From: an uncultured Lachnospiraceae bacterium
GTDB taxonomy: Bacteria > Bacillota > Clostridia > Lachnospirales > Lachnospiraceae
DNA: 64,000 nucleotides
NCBI GenBank assembly: GCA_937920345.1
Contig: CALGVA010000067.1
Span: 77,477-141,476, forward strand
Direction: 5' to 3'
Numbering within the stretch: the stretch's first letter is position 1; every line of letters begins with the position of its first letter. A program made the position numbers and the translations under genes. The notes under the pieces were generated by a model, which was not told the origin of the DNA, did not search any database, and saw nothing but the letters and a program-made list of their open reading frames with translations. Below, one piece after another: positions 9,340 through 17,249 of this stretch.

Positions 9340-9735
9340 CTAGCTGTAATGATAGTTTATATATTTAATTTTCTTCTCAATATTATTCATTAACTTTAAT
9401 AGCTTATGATCTTCTCCGCAATCTTTGTCTACCATTTCACATACTTCTCTTTCTCTGCTTAATGCTCTCAGAAGAATCCTGTATTCTTGATCTGTGAAAT
9501 AAGTTCCATCTTCCATCGTCTTCCTTTCTTTCTCAATCTCTACAAGACTACCACGAAATTTAGACTGATATAGCCTATTGTTCCACCGCTCAACGGCTTC
9601 TTCCTCTGTATCGTACCATTTTCTTATATTATCTTTCTGCATACCGCCCTGCATGATATGGTACTTTCCTTCACATTCTGCAATGTATGGAATGCCGTCA
9701 TATAAAAGACATCTATATACTGAAAGCTTTTTCAT
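9340..9735 (-). CDS. Small protein translationally coupled to the DGR reverse transcriptase
   Basis: 131 residues from ATG 9735, which overlaps the reverse transcriptase stop (ATGA) and uses a GGAGGGG site inside the end of that gene. The N-terminal 60 residues end in WYDTEEEAVERWN, close to the C-terminal part of Lar/restriction-alleviation-like small phage proteins, but the usual CxxC pairs are missing. The C-terminal half is a charged helical region with paired Glu/Arg. It is the last gene of the DGR transcript. Function not known; a structural or accessory role in the retroelement is only inferred from position. Confidence 0.7.
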   Translation of the reverse strand: MKKLSVYRCLLYDGIPYIAECEGKYHIMQGGMQKDNIRKWYDTEEEAVERWNNRLYQSKFRGSLVEIEKERKTMEDGTYFTDQEYRILLRALSREREVCEMVDKDCGEDHKLLKLMNNIEKKIKYINYHYS

Positions 9736-10763
9736 TTCCCCTCCGTAATTTCTTCTTCGACAAAAATATCTATAGAATGACATAGCTTAATACAATTACC
9801 TTTCAGAGCATGATTCTTCCACGCATTGTAACTTTGCCAGAACTTTTCCGCGCTGATCTCCCCGCTTTCTACCTGCTTTATCATTTTCCGTATGCGTTTT
9901 GCCGCCTGTCGCTTCTTCTCGCTAGGCAGCTTCCTTATGTATTTTCCATCACTCGTGACATAATGATGAAATCCCAAGAACCGCATTCCACACTTAAATG
10001 GCACGATCTGGGTCTTCCCATTCAGTTCCAGATTAAGACTTGACACCATTTCCCTGATATTTTCAAGGCAGAATCTGAGATATTCTTTATCATGATGTAT
10101 CAGATAGAAATCATCCATGTATCTACCGTAAAGCCTTATTCCCAGTTCTCCTGTTACCATATGATCAATTCCGTCAAGCATAAGCAGCGCATATATCTGC
10201 GCCACTTGATTGCCTAACGGAAGTCCTAATCCGTCAGTACTGTCTATGAAGAGGTGATTCAGCCACTTGGTATATTCCTCTGGGAAATAATAATCTACGA
10301 TGTCCTTTACAACTTCATGATCTATCTGATAAAAGAATTTCCTAATATCACACTTCAAGATCCAGCCATTCAGACCGTGCTGCGAATAAAATTCTAACAT
10401 CTGCTCTTTCAGGCATTCCCTTCCGAAATCCGTTCCTTTTCCTATCTGTCCGGCATAATTAGTCCTGATAAATTCACTTTCAAGCCTTGGATGGAGGATA
10501 TTATCACTAAGACTATGCTGTATGATCTTGTCCTTAAAACTGCAAGACTCGATCACTCTTTCTTTCGGCTCATATATCCTGAACTCGTTATATGGGTTCA
10601 GGCGGTACGTCTGATTCTCAAGCTGTTCTTTAAGCATATGCAGACCTTCCAGTGTCATTGCCTGAAACTTCGCACAGCTTCCGTTATACCTCTTATTTCT
10701 CTTTGCCTTTCTATAAGCCAGATAAAGATTCTGATAATCTGTAATAATATCCTTATCACCCAT
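9732..10763 (-). CDS. DGR reverse transcriptase
   Basis: 343 residues, a usual length for DGR enzymes. It copies the template RNA into error-prone cDNA for mutagenic homing. Seen: CDIRKFF (138-144, first catalytic Asp), LPLGNQVAQ (181-189), the DGR version of motif 4 with Gln in place of the group II QGxxxSP, and YMDD (215-218). No maturase or endonuclease domain, as expected. The start is ATG 10763, eight bases after AAAGGAG; an upstream in-frame ATG at 10790 has no ribosome site. It follows avd and the template repeat in one transcript. The motif 4 signature and the adjacent template/variable repeats make identification firm. Confidence 0.95.
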   Translation of the reverse strand: MGDKDIITDYQNLYLAYRKAKRNKRYNGSCAKFQAMTLEGLHMLKEQLENQTYRLNPYNEFRIYEPKERVIESCSFKDKIIQHSLSDNILHPRLESEFIRTNYAGQIGKGTDFGRECLKEQMLEFYSQHGLNGWILKCDIRKFFYQIDHEVVKDIVDYYFPEEYTKWLNHLFIDSTDGLGLPLGNQVAQIYALLMLDGIDHMVTGELGIRLYGRYMDDFYLIHHDKEYLRFCLENIREMVSSLNLELNGKTQIVPFKCGMRFLGFHHYVTSDGKYIRKLPSEKKRQAAKRIRKMIKQVESGEISAEKFWQSYNAWKNHALKGNCIKLCHSIDIFVEEEITEGK

Positions 10764-10861
10764 CGCCTGTACTCCTTTGTATTTACCCATTTAGGGAGGG
10801 TCACACATCTTTTTGTATCTTCTGCTGATTTCGGCTTACTGCCTACTCTATCTGCCTGTTT

Positions 10862-10943
10862 GACACAGAATGGGCGAACACCGTTGTTGTTGTTACAGTT
10901 GTTGTTGTTGATGTTGCCGGACGGGGAAACAACGGTTTTACAC
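10862..10943 (-). repeat. DGR template repeat (TR)
   Basis: Read on the minus strand, the same strand as the reverse transcriptase. The core carries nine AAC codons in the phase of the targets, broken only by ATC and TGT; AAC cannot become a stop codon by changes at A. It matches VR1 (11370-11451) and VR2 (11970-12047). In 10870-10939 every mismatch to VR1 and VR2 is at a TR adenine. The end nearest the reverse transcriptase (CGGTGTTCGCCCATT) is invariant and corresponds to the homing-initiation segment, with C/T and G/A differences just beyond it that distinguish TR from VR. It lies between avd and the reverse transcriptase, outside any gene. Confidence 0.95.
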
Positions 10944-10961
10944 GATGTACAACCCAAATTA

Positions 10962-11333
10962 CTAACGCTGTCTGTCCTTACTTCTCCATGCGATAACCAT
11001 ATGCTTTATATCCGATACCATCTTTGACCAATACTCCATGCTCTTATCGTTGATGATATTCAGCTTATATGACAGCTCTATGTAGAAAAGCAGTTCATCG
11101 CAGTATGTGATAGCACTTGTCTGTAACTCCAACCTATCACGCTTATAGTCTTTCAGATCAGTCCGGTTCGCCTCCATAAGCGCCTCATAAATATTCAGGC
11201 TCTTGATCTGCATCCTATCTACCAGCGAAAATCTGTACTTTTTCGGATAGCGGTTGCAGTTGGATGTTACCCTAAGCGTATGCTCCGCCAGATCCTTTGC
11301 TTTAAGAATTACCTTAAGTTCTGTCTCTGCCAT
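10962..11333 (-). CDS. avd: DGR accessory variability determinant (Avd)
   Basis: 123 residues, basic and almost entirely helical, with the NCNRYPKKYRF-type segment near 25-35 common in four-helix-bundle Avd proteins. In studied DGRs Avd forms a pentameric barrel that binds the reverse transcriptase and template RNA and is needed for cDNA synthesis. Its ATG directly follows the stop of the VR1 gene (TAAATG), so it is coupled, and it is followed by the template repeat. Position plus fold character support the call. Confidence 0.9.
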   Translation of the reverse strand: MAETELKVILKAKDLAEHTLRVTSNCNRYPKKYRFSLVDRMQIKSLNIYEALMEANRTDLKDYKRDRLELQTSAITYCDELLFYIELSYKLNIINDKSMEYWSKMVSDIKHMVIAWRSKDRQR

Positions 11334-11930
11334 TTACTTATCCTTGGATTCAAAGATTGCAGATGATAAGATACAAAATGGGCGAACACCGTTGTCGATG
11401 AAACAGAGGCCGTCGTAGATGATGCCGGACGGGGAAACAACGGTATTACACTTTTTATCATCATTGCAAGCTGTGCTCCACGGAGTAAGCAGCCACCACC
11501 AATAATCATCTGTATTGGGAAGCAGGCTTCTATACTTCCTGTATTCATCTACCGTCAAGAGTGAAACACTATCCGTACAGGTTCCGTACTCTGTCTGTCC
11601 ATCCAACGAGATAAGATTTCTCCCAAACGGTACAATATTATCTACTCCGACTTCATTGGCAATTGTATCAGCCAGTTCATACAACTCTCTTCTCAGCTTT
11701 GATTCTGCCCAATTATTGCTACTGCTGTCAAATTGATCATTCTTCCATGGTTCAACTGCATGGCACATATATCCCTGCTCTGTGATATCGAGGATTTTCC
11801 ATGTCAGTCCCGCCAACTGGAACACATCACCTATTCCAAGACTTTTCCTGATCTTTGTCTGCTTTTCTCTCGTCAGATCATCAACCTTTTTCTCTAATGC
11901 TTCAATCCTATCTACAAGACTCTTTCCCAC
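11334..11930 (-). CDS. DGR target protein 1 (C-type-lectin-like variable protein)
   Basis: 198 residues from GTG 11930; its ribosome site (AAAGGAG) is the last codons of the upstream target gene. The N-terminal 30 residues are a coiled coil with Leu/Val heptads. The rest is a lectin-like domain of the DUF6273/CLec type: WKILDI, TPWST near 150, then TVVSPSG, the variable loop and the closing GVRPFC. Variable residues (about 166-176) are I, Y, D, G, L, F, I and D where the template codes Asn. No signal peptide or membrane segment. It shares the plan, but not close sequence, with target 2. Ligand unknown. Confidence 0.9.
   Translation of the reverse strand: MGKSLVDRIEALEKKVDDLTREKQTKIRKSLGIGDVFQLAGLTWKILDITEQGYMCHAVEPWKNDQFDSSSNNWAESKLRRELYELADTIANEVGVDNIVPFGRNLISLDGQTEYGTCTDSVSLLTVDEYRKYRSLLPNTDDYWWWLLTPWSTACNDDKKCNTVVSPSGIIYDGLCFIDNGVRPFCILSSAIFESKDK
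11370..11451 (-). repeat. DGR variable repeat 1 (VR1)
   Basis: Aligns without gaps to the template repeat. Within the nine Asn codons there are 11 base changes (AAC to ATC, TAC, GAC, GGC, CTC, TTC, ATC, GAC; one AAC kept), plus one in the neighbouring AAA codon. All twelve are at template adenines and no other base in the core differs. This is the footprint of past adenine mutagenesis. Confidence 0.95.
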
Positions 11931-11933
11931 GCC

Positions 11934-12563
11934 TTACTCTCCTTTCGATACAAAGATATTAGATTTTAAGATACAAAATGGGCGAACACCGTAGTAGTCG
12001 TAACAGCAGTTGCCGCTGATGAAGCCGGACGGGGAAACAACGGCGATTGAATACTTCCATCCGCGCTTCTCCATGCTCCATGGTGTGCATGTCCAATACC
12101 AATCAGGCAGATCCTCTTTCACCAGCAGATCGTTAAATTCTCTTGCTTCATCAAATGTCAGCGGTCTTACCTTACACTTACATGTACCGAAATCTCTCTG
12201 CATATCCACCGTTGTAAGATCAACTTCATGCTCAACAATGTTGTCAGCGTCGAAATCTGCCTCTATTACCGGAAGTAAGATTTCTTCAATTCGCGCTTTC
12301 AAATTGGATTCCGCATAATTTGTCGTCTCATGATCGAACACTACATTCTCTGCCATTAAGTCAGCCGATATAATCATGGTCAGTTCCTCAGACGGAATCT
12401 GCTTCAGTACGATATATTCGTTACCTGCGTTTCCGATGATCCGCTGACCTCTTTCTGCTGTGCAGAGCTGGATCGTATTCTCTTTTTCCTCTTCTTCCAG
12501 TTTTTTCCGAAGCGCAATAGCTGCCTCCTCCATCTTTCTTGCTTCCTTTAATGCTTTACTCAT
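11934..12563 (-). CDS. DGR target protein 2 (C-type-lectin-like variable protein)
   Basis: 209 residues; the first gene of the DGR transcript, 19 bases downstream of the operator at 12582-12595. An N-terminal charged coiled coil of about 30 residues precedes the lectin-like domain. That domain has the same closing layout as target 1: TPWS near 155, VVSPSG, the variable loop with F, S, G, N, C, Y, D, Y, Y, and GVRPFC. No signal peptide. The two targets end alike (ILxSxIFxSKx), so they share a C-terminal hook although the rest has diverged. Confidence 0.9.
   Translation of the reverse strand: MSKALKEARKMEEAAIALRKKLEEEEKENTIQLCTAERGQRIIGNAGNEYIVLKQIPSEELTMIISADLMAENVVFDHETTNYAESNLKARIEEILLPVIEADFDADNIVEHEVDLTTVDMQRDFGTCKCKVRPLTFDEAREFNDLLVKEDLPDWYWTCTPWSMEKRGWKYSIAVVSPSGFISGNCCYDYYGVRPFCILKSNIFVSKGE
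11970..12047 (-). repeat. DGR variable repeat 2 (VR2)
   Basis: Aligns without gaps to the template repeat. The nine Asn codons became TTC, AGC, GGC, AAC, TGC, TAC, GAC, TAC and TAC (11 changes), with three more in the preceding AAA ACC codons; all 14 are at template adenines. The homing-initiation side is identical to VR1 beyond the part shared with the template, consistent with one template serving both targets. Confidence 0.95.
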
Positions 12564-12581
12564 TCTTAAATCCTCCTTTTA

Positions 12582-12639
12582 TTACCGTTTGGTAAGTTAT
12601 TTTGTATCTTCATCTTATCTTTCCGGTCTGGGAAGTCAA
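12582..12639 (-). promoter_or_regulatory. DGR promoter with phage operator
   Basis: On the minus strand TTGACT (12634-12639), 16 bases, TAAGAT (12612-12617), then a perfect palindrome TTACC-GTTT-GGTAA at 12582-12595 and an AAAGGAGG site for target 2. The promoter and operator match others in the prophage almost base for base (compare 20700-20757). This places the DGR under the phage operator family, with the operator just downstream of the start of transcription. Confidence 0.8.
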
Positions 12640-12715
12640 ACGGTTTTTTGATTTTTTTTAATTTTAATCCATACCATCATGCAGCTTTTCAGACTTTTCA
12701 ATTTTCTTACTTATT

Positions 12716-12955
12716 TTATAGCTGTGCCATTACCATCTGGCCATTTTCTGATTCTACAAATTCGTCCAGTGGTTTCCCCGCTCCAACCGTTATGACTAAA
12801 AACGGATTCTGAATATCCTTGTCCTTACTTACACAGCATATTTCATTTACTGGATACATTCTCCTACTAAACTCATCATGGTTACATATCAAAATGGAAA
12901 TGTTCACATTCTCATCAAATTCAGAAAAATATTCGATTAACTCCTTAGTTTTCAT
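12716..12955 (-). CDS. Small phage protein of unknown function
   Basis: 79 residues, mixed alpha/beta, acidic. Its start overlaps the stop of the YopX-like gene (ATGA), so the two are coupled. It ends 77 bases before the DGR promoter. No family recognised. Confidence 0.65.
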   Translation of the reverse strand: MKTKELIEYFSEFDENVNISILICNHDEFSRRMYPVNEICCVSKDKDIQNPFLVITVGAGKPLDEFVESENGQMVMAQL

Positions 12956-13365
12956 ACCTCATCCCTCTCTGCAAGTTTTTCATTGGTACTTAGTAGTTCC
13001 GGATTATCAAAAATGTTGCCGATAACTTCAAAACATTCACTTTCATAGCTTTCAAGCACATAATTTGAACGTTTTCCTTTAAGGAAATAGTTACATCCTC
13101 TAAGCAAAAAAACAGCTATATCATTTTCGCATTTCGGAAGTCTAACAATATCCCCCTCAAAAATCTTCCTGCCGTTCTTGTCGGTCAATCCGGTGTACTG
13201 GCAGATGGTTTCTGGATATACAGAATAAATAAAGCTTTTTTCCGTATCGATAATTGCATGTTCAGGATTACCATCATCACATATTCCATCTGGGTAATAC
13301 ACATAATAGCCTTGTACTAACTTTCCGCTGTGAATACCTTTGCCTCTGAATAAAAAATCTCTCAT
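12952..13365 (-). CDS. YopX-family phage protein
   Basis: 137 residues. The opening MRDFLFRGKG, the middle CQYTGLTDKNGRKIFEGDIV and the C-terminal IGNIFDNPELL are the hallmark segments of YopX proteins, beta-rich small proteins widespread in Firmicutes prophages and of unknown biochemical role. Coupled to the following 79-residue gene and lies 20 bases after ssb. Confidence 0.9.
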   Translation of the reverse strand: MRDFLFRGKGIHSGKLVQGYYVYYPDGICDDGNPEHAIIDTEKSFIYSVYPETICQYTGLTDKNGRKIFEGDIVRLPKCENDIAVFLLRGCNYFLKGKRSNYVLESYESECFEVIGNIFDNPELLSTNEKLAERDEV

Positions 13366-13385
13366 TTACTCTTTCCTCACATTCT

Positions 13386-13817
13386 CTAATTAAATGGTAA
13401 GTCTTCGTCGATTCCATCAGGAATGTTCATAAATCCATCTGCTCCTGTTGTCTGCTCCGAATTATAACAACCTCCGCTACCTTCCTGAGACTTTTTGCTC
13501 TCAGCAAATTCCTGCTCCTCAACAATAACATCTGTTGTGTATACTTTAATGCCTTCTTTATTTGTATAACTTCCAGTCTGAATACGACCTACAATGGCAA
13601 TCTTAATTCCTTGATGCAGGTACATATCTGCAAACTCTCCATTTTTTCCGAATGCAACGCAACTAATAAAATCAGCACTCTGCTCCCCTTCTCCGCCCGA
13701 TCTTTTCTTCCTATCTACTGCCAGCGTATATCTTGCAATAGCCATCGGTTCAGCCGCCTGTGAATATCGTACTTCTGGGTCTCTTGTCAGACGACCCATC
13801 AGAATAACCTTATTCAT
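13386..13817 (-). CDS. ssb: Single-stranded DNA-binding protein
   Basis: 143 residues. An N-terminal OB fold begins MNKVILMGRLTRDPEVRY and includes IVGRIQTGSYTNKEG; a Gly/Gln/Ser-rich tail ends in the acidic DEDLPFN, the tip that recruits repair and replication proteins. A phage-encoded copy that coats single-stranded DNA. It stands apart from the replication genes at 55-62 kb, in the distal accessory zone. Confidence 0.93.
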   Translation of the reverse strand: MNKVILMGRLTRDPEVRYSQAAEPMAIARYTLAVDRKKRSGGEGEQSADFISCVAFGKNGEFADMYLHQGIKIAIVGRIQTGSYTNKEGIKVYTTDVIVEEQEFAESKKSQEGSGGCYNSEQTTGADGFMNIPDGIDEDLPFN

Positions 13818-13902
13818 TTGAAACCTCCGTTTCTCTCAAATATTGGCGAAACATCATCTACAAACCATACTTCTTATCTTTACTCAACTGCAACTCTAAA
13901 TC

Positions 13903-13965
13903 CTACCTCCATATTGCTTTAATCATCTTAACCACCGCTTTTGAGAACTTAATTGCGTACTTCAT
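13903..13965 (-). CDS. Possible 20-residue basic peptide
   Basis: ATG 13965 overlaps the stop of the upstream Gp37/Gp68-like gene (ATGA) and is followed by 20 codons giving an amphipathic Lys-rich peptide (MKYAIKFSKAVVKMIKAIWR). Coupling and composition suggest it may be made, but it is too short for certainty. Nothing else is seen between 13818 and 13902. Confidence 0.35.
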   Translation of the reverse strand: MKYAIKFSKAVVKMIKAIWR

Positions 13966-14789
13966 GCCTCATTCCCCCCTTTCTGAAGCTGTGCCGGAAA
14001 TTCTTGAATCAACGGCTCTTTCCAGATATCTTCCAAACTAGACTTCATAAAAATAGGGATACCATACTTCCGGCACTCTCTAACCAGATTTTCAATCCAG
14101 CTTCTATCAGGAACAACCCTGCCCTTCCGATTTCCAGTCTCAGCACCGACTATAACCCATTCTGGTTTTGCCGCATCTACATTCATAGCGCCAAGATTCT
14201 CCAGTATCGGCTCTACACTCAGGAACCAGTGGAACTTCTTTTTCTCAAACCACGTATAGGTATCTGTCAACTTTGTAACGCTACATCCAAACCAGAAGTT
14301 GTCAGCCCACGGCAATCTTCTTTCTCTTTCCAGTTCTATATACCGCCTCGGATATTTTGTCAGAAACAAATAATTATGCTGTGGTGCTTTCTCACAAGCC
14401 TTAAATACTTCCTCAATCCAACTATCCGGCACCCATGAGCCAAACAAATCAGCCATAGAGCATACGAAAATATTTCTGCCTTTCTTGCTTATGTAGTCGT
14501 TTAGGCGGTAGCGGTGGAATGTGGGTATAAAATCGTATGGATAAGGAGCTTTCTGCCACTTTCCAGAAAATATGGTCTGCCCATCTCTAAATACTTTCAG
14601 TGGTTCATATAACTCCCTTACATCGCTTTCATTTTTTAGGATTTCATCATGGTGTATATCTCCGTCAGAATCATTCCAACCGCCAAATCTCTTTGCAATA
14701 CCTCTTGCATAGCAGTATTCGCAGCCATGCAAGCACCCTGTTACCGGATTCCATGTGCTGTCACACCAATCTATTTTTGTTCTGTCCAT
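13962..14789 (-). CDS. Gp37/Gp68 (DUF5131) family phage protein, radical-SAM-like
   Basis: 275 residues from ATG 14789 with GGGGG six bases upstream; a TTG at 14819 is the alternative. The start KIDWCDSTWNPVTGC and the cluster motif CLHGCEYCYAR, a CxxxCxxC that could hold a 4Fe-4S centre, are the family signature. A barrel-like set of strands follows (SVEPILENLG, WVIVGAETG). Common in phages and plasmids; its substrate is not established. Confidence 0.88.
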   Translation of the reverse strand: MDRTKIDWCDSTWNPVTGCLHGCEYCYARGIAKRFGGWNDSDGDIHHDEILKNESDVRELYEPLKVFRDGQTIFSGKWQKAPYPYDFIPTFHRYRLNDYISKKGRNIFVCSMADLFGSWVPDSWIEEVFKACEKAPQHNYLFLTKYPRRYIELERERRLPWADNFWFGCSVTKLTDTYTWFEKKKFHWFLSVEPILENLGAMNVDAAKPEWVIVGAETGNRKGRVVPDRSWIENLVRECRKYGIPIFMKSSLEDIWKEPLIQEFPAQLQKGGNEA

Positions 14790-14815
14790 GGCTACCCCCT
14801 TCTCTTTATTTACAC

Positions 14816-15715
14816 TCAAGCTATTTCCAATGTTCCGCCGTCTCTCCTGTATCTGTAAACTGATGTACTAAGAACTTCTTCCGGGCTCACATACTGCTCA
14901 TTTGTGGCTATAACCGTGTTTCTGAAATATTCTATATCATCATTTTCACCTGCCGAAATTACCAACACTTCATTAATTGATGATGGAAAAACAATCAGAT
15001 CAGACTGCAACTTTTGAGCCAGCTCCCCTAAAACTTCCGGTTCTGCTAATACTGACGCGCCATATTGCTTCCTTCTGTTCGAGATTATATAGATCAGCGG
15101 ATACTCTATTCCCTCAAACGAGGTCTCACACATGCCGCATTTCTCACATACACTCTTTATTAGTGAATCCATCGTATCTATACAATATGGATTCTGCTGC
15201 TTTACATATTGTTTTGCTGCCATATCCAGTTCCTGAAGCGAAATATCCCATTTCTTGGCGGCGCCGTTCGTAACAACCAAACTCATCATATTGTCATCGT
15301 TCAATTCAATCACATATCTGTATATGATCGCTATGTCCAGAAGTCCCTTGTGCGGCGCATTTTTCAACAGTTCCACGTTCCGCTCCCTTGATACCGCCTG
15401 CGGCATGATCTTTCGGAGTATCTGCTCCTTTGCCATGTTGTTTGCATCAACTTTCGGGGCCTTTTCATGATTCTCTATGTACGTGTTGAAAATTTCATCA
15501 ACCATCTCTTTCACAAACATCTCTGTCGTCTTTGCTTCAAGTTCATCTAATATATCTTTGAAGTAGATGATCACCCCTATGTTCTCAGGCTGCTGCCGGA
15601 TCACGACTCCTTCCTGAATCTGGTTGTTTGTCTTGGTAGACCGATGCAGATCCACCTCATAACCATCTCCAAACCGTTTCCTTAATGCCTCCAAAATTTC
15701 TGTTTCGTATTTCAT
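14816..15715 (-). CDS. DUF5688 family protein
   Basis: 299 residues. The opening about a degree of helix, YEVDLHRSTKTNNQIQEGVVIRQ, and the later alternating strands are the layout of DUF5688 proteins, common in Lachnospiraceae mobile elements and of unknown role. ATG follows AGGAAGGAG. The next gene starts within its stop region, so it is operon-bound. Confidence 0.8.
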   Translation of the reverse strand: MKYETEILEALRKRFGDGYEVDLHRSTKTNNQIQEGVVIRQQPENIGVIIYFKDILDELEAKTTEMFVKEMVDEIFNTYIENHEKAPKVDANNMAKEQILRKIMPQAVSRERNVELLKNAPHKGLLDIAIIYRYVIELNDDNMMSLVVTNGAAKKWDISLQELDMAAKQYVKQQNPYCIDTMDSLIKSVCEKCGMCETSFEGIEYPLIYIISNRRKQYGASVLAEPEVLGELAQKLQSDLIVFPSSINEVLVISAGENDDIEYFRNTVIATNEQYVSPEEVLSTSVYRYRRDGGTLEIA

Positions 15716-15766
15716 TTCATACTCCTTCCTATCGCTCTTCCGACATATACTTTTCCTGTTCTAAAC

Positions 15767-16135
15767 TTAATAGTCATCTTCTATCTGCTCGTCTGCCTCC
15801 GTATAATACTCGCCGTCATACCCCCTTTCCATCAATTTAATGTAACAATCATTGCAAACCCGTCTCATCGATATTCCGTGACAATCCTTCGTAAAAGTCA
15901 TGTCCATTTTTGCAACTTTCTTTTCGCACTCAGGACAAATCCTTGCTTCAACCCCAAACTCTCCGCCATTCTGATGGTGCTTCTCTATCTCGTTCCACTC
16001 ATATTCGTAAAACTGTGACTCTGTTCCGTCGCTATAGAGAAAGAAACACCCAATACTATCAAGATAATGCTTTTCGTGAGCCTCTTTGACCTCTTCCCAC
16101 GACAGCTTCAATATTCCATCCCATTCGTACCCCAT
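15767..16135 (-). CDS. Small zinc-finger-like phage protein
   Basis: 122 residues from ATG 16135, after CAGGAGGCG. CPEC and, 30 residues later, CNDC form a CxxC...CxxC pair near residues 70-105 that could bind zinc; the ends are acidic. It follows the DUF2786-like gene with one base between stop and ATG, so it is coupled. Function unknown. Confidence 0.7.
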   Translation of the reverse strand: MGYEWDGILKLSWEEVKEAHEKHYLDSIGCFFLYSDGTESQFYEYEWNEIEKHHQNGGEFGVEARICPECEKKVAKMDMTFTKDCHGISMRRVCNDCYIKLMERGYDGEYYTEADEQIEDDY

Positions 16136-16136
16136 T

Positions 16137-16817
16137 TCACGCCTCCTGTAATCTTTTCTCAGGACTGAAATTCTTCCCGTCCTGTCGCCCCAAATAGTAT
16201 GCAGATTTGGATATATTATCTGCAGCCTTAGATTCAAACGACTTATGAGCAAGATGTGACGATGCCTCTTCAACCTCTTTAGGCATTACCATCACCAATC
16301 CCCACTCCTGATGTTCCTGCTTCTGCGTATAGAATACGCTTTTAATTCCTCTGGTAAATCCGAATCCATAGCTGTCAAGCATAGTCTTTATATAGTCACC
16401 AGAATAACCGTAATCATTCATTTCCTTCTTAAGTTTCTTTTCTCCCGCAAGAATGCAATCAACCGCATACTTAAATATTGCAATGCAGATTTCTATATCA
16501 TCTTCAAGACCTATAAATCCGATTCTCTGTGTCTGTTCTCCCCACCTATGATTGCGATATGCCTTGCAACAATAGTTCTCACCGATAATGGCGGACAATT
16601 CAACGACCCACGGATTTCTGCGTTTGCTACAGGTTATATCCGTCATGACGTTCTTTACTTCCTGCTTTTCAACATCTACGATATCCAGTTCTGAAATCTT
16701 ATGTTCTGCCATCAACTGCTTCGCTTTCAGCAATGCTGCTTTTGCTTCATGCTCATTCGAGCTTTCCGCCAACGCCAACAACTTTCTGATTTTCTCTTTG
16801 TAATCCTGTTCCGCCAT
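16137..16817 (-). CDS. DUF2786 domain protein
   Basis: 226 residues. The first 45 residues (KIRKLLALAES...EAKAALLKAKQLMAEHKI) are the DUF2786 helical motif. The larger C-terminal part resembles the DUF7168-type domain found with it in phages. Role unknown. Good ribosome site (AAGGAGG). An imperfect operator lies upstream at 16920-16933. Confidence 0.82.
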   Translation of the reverse strand: MAEQDYKEKIRKLLALAESSNEHEAKAALLKAKQLMAEHKISELDIVDVEKQEVKNVMTDITCSKRRNPWVVELSAIIGENYCCKAYRNHRWGEQTQRIGFIGLEDDIEICIAIFKYAVDCILAGEKKLKKEMNDYGYSGDYIKTMLDSYGFGFTRGIKSVFYTQKQEHQEWGLVMVMPKEVEEASSHLAHKSFESKAADNISKSAYYLGRQDGKNFSPEKRLQEA

Positions 16818-16919
16818 GTCTTTTCCTCCTTAAAAAACTGCATTTTCCCATACTTTCAGTGAAATTTCCCCTGCTTTACAAAGGGAATCAGTGTAGCAGG
16901 ACCATTCAAACCTCTGTTC

Positions 16920-16933
16920 CTACTATTTGGTAA
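16920..16933. promoter_or_regulatory. Operator-like site, imperfect
   Basis: CTACT-ATTT-GGTAA matches the prophage palindrome TTACC-N4-GGTAA with two mismatches. It lies between the gene ending at 16944 and the DUF2786 gene start. No convincing promoter accompanies it. Confidence 0.4.
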
Positions 16934-16943
16934 CTTCTATATC

Positions 16944-17156
16944 TTATATTTCTCTAATACTTTCAATGGTGATTGTTCTCTCCGTTCCGCCAAGTCTGAT
17001 GATATATTCAGCATCCGTTTCCTTGCTTGCACAAGATATATATTCTGTAGTTGCTTCGTATATTTCAAAATTTCTTTCTTCAATTTCTTCAGTTAAATCC
17101 TCCAATCTTCCGTACCAATCATTCTTTAATTCCTCAAGTTTTAATATCTCGTTCAT
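16944..17156 (-). CDS. Small acidic helical protein
   Basis: 70 residues, Glu-rich coiled-coil-like first half (EILKLEELKNDWYGRLEDL) and a short beta end. First gene after the promoter at 17171-17228, with a GGAGG ribosome site. Not recognised. Confidence 0.65.
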   Translation of the reverse strand: MNEILKLEELKNDWYGRLEDLTEEIEERNFEIYEATTEYISCASKETDAEYIIRLGGTERTITIESIREI

Positions 17157-17170
17157 GTTTTCCTCCGTTC

Positions 17171-17228
17171 TTACTATATGGTATGTTTTATCTTGACTTC
17201 ATCTTATCGTTCCCACATCTAGTGTCAA
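17171..17228 (-). promoter_or_regulatory. Repeated phage promoter with degenerate operator
   Basis: TTGACA (17223-17228), 16 bases, TAAGAT (17201-17206) on the minus strand. TTACT-ATAT-GGTAT at 17171-17184 is a two-mismatch copy of the operator, in the same position as at 12582 and 20700. Confidence 0.7.
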
Positions 17229-17249
17229 ACGGTTTTTTGATTTTTATTT

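Noticed and set aside
10655..10957. A 100-codon reading frame covering the template repeat and the start of the reverse transcriptase region
   Set aside because: It has no ribosome site, overlaps the template repeat and the reverse transcriptase start, and its Asn-rich run is explained by the AAC template.
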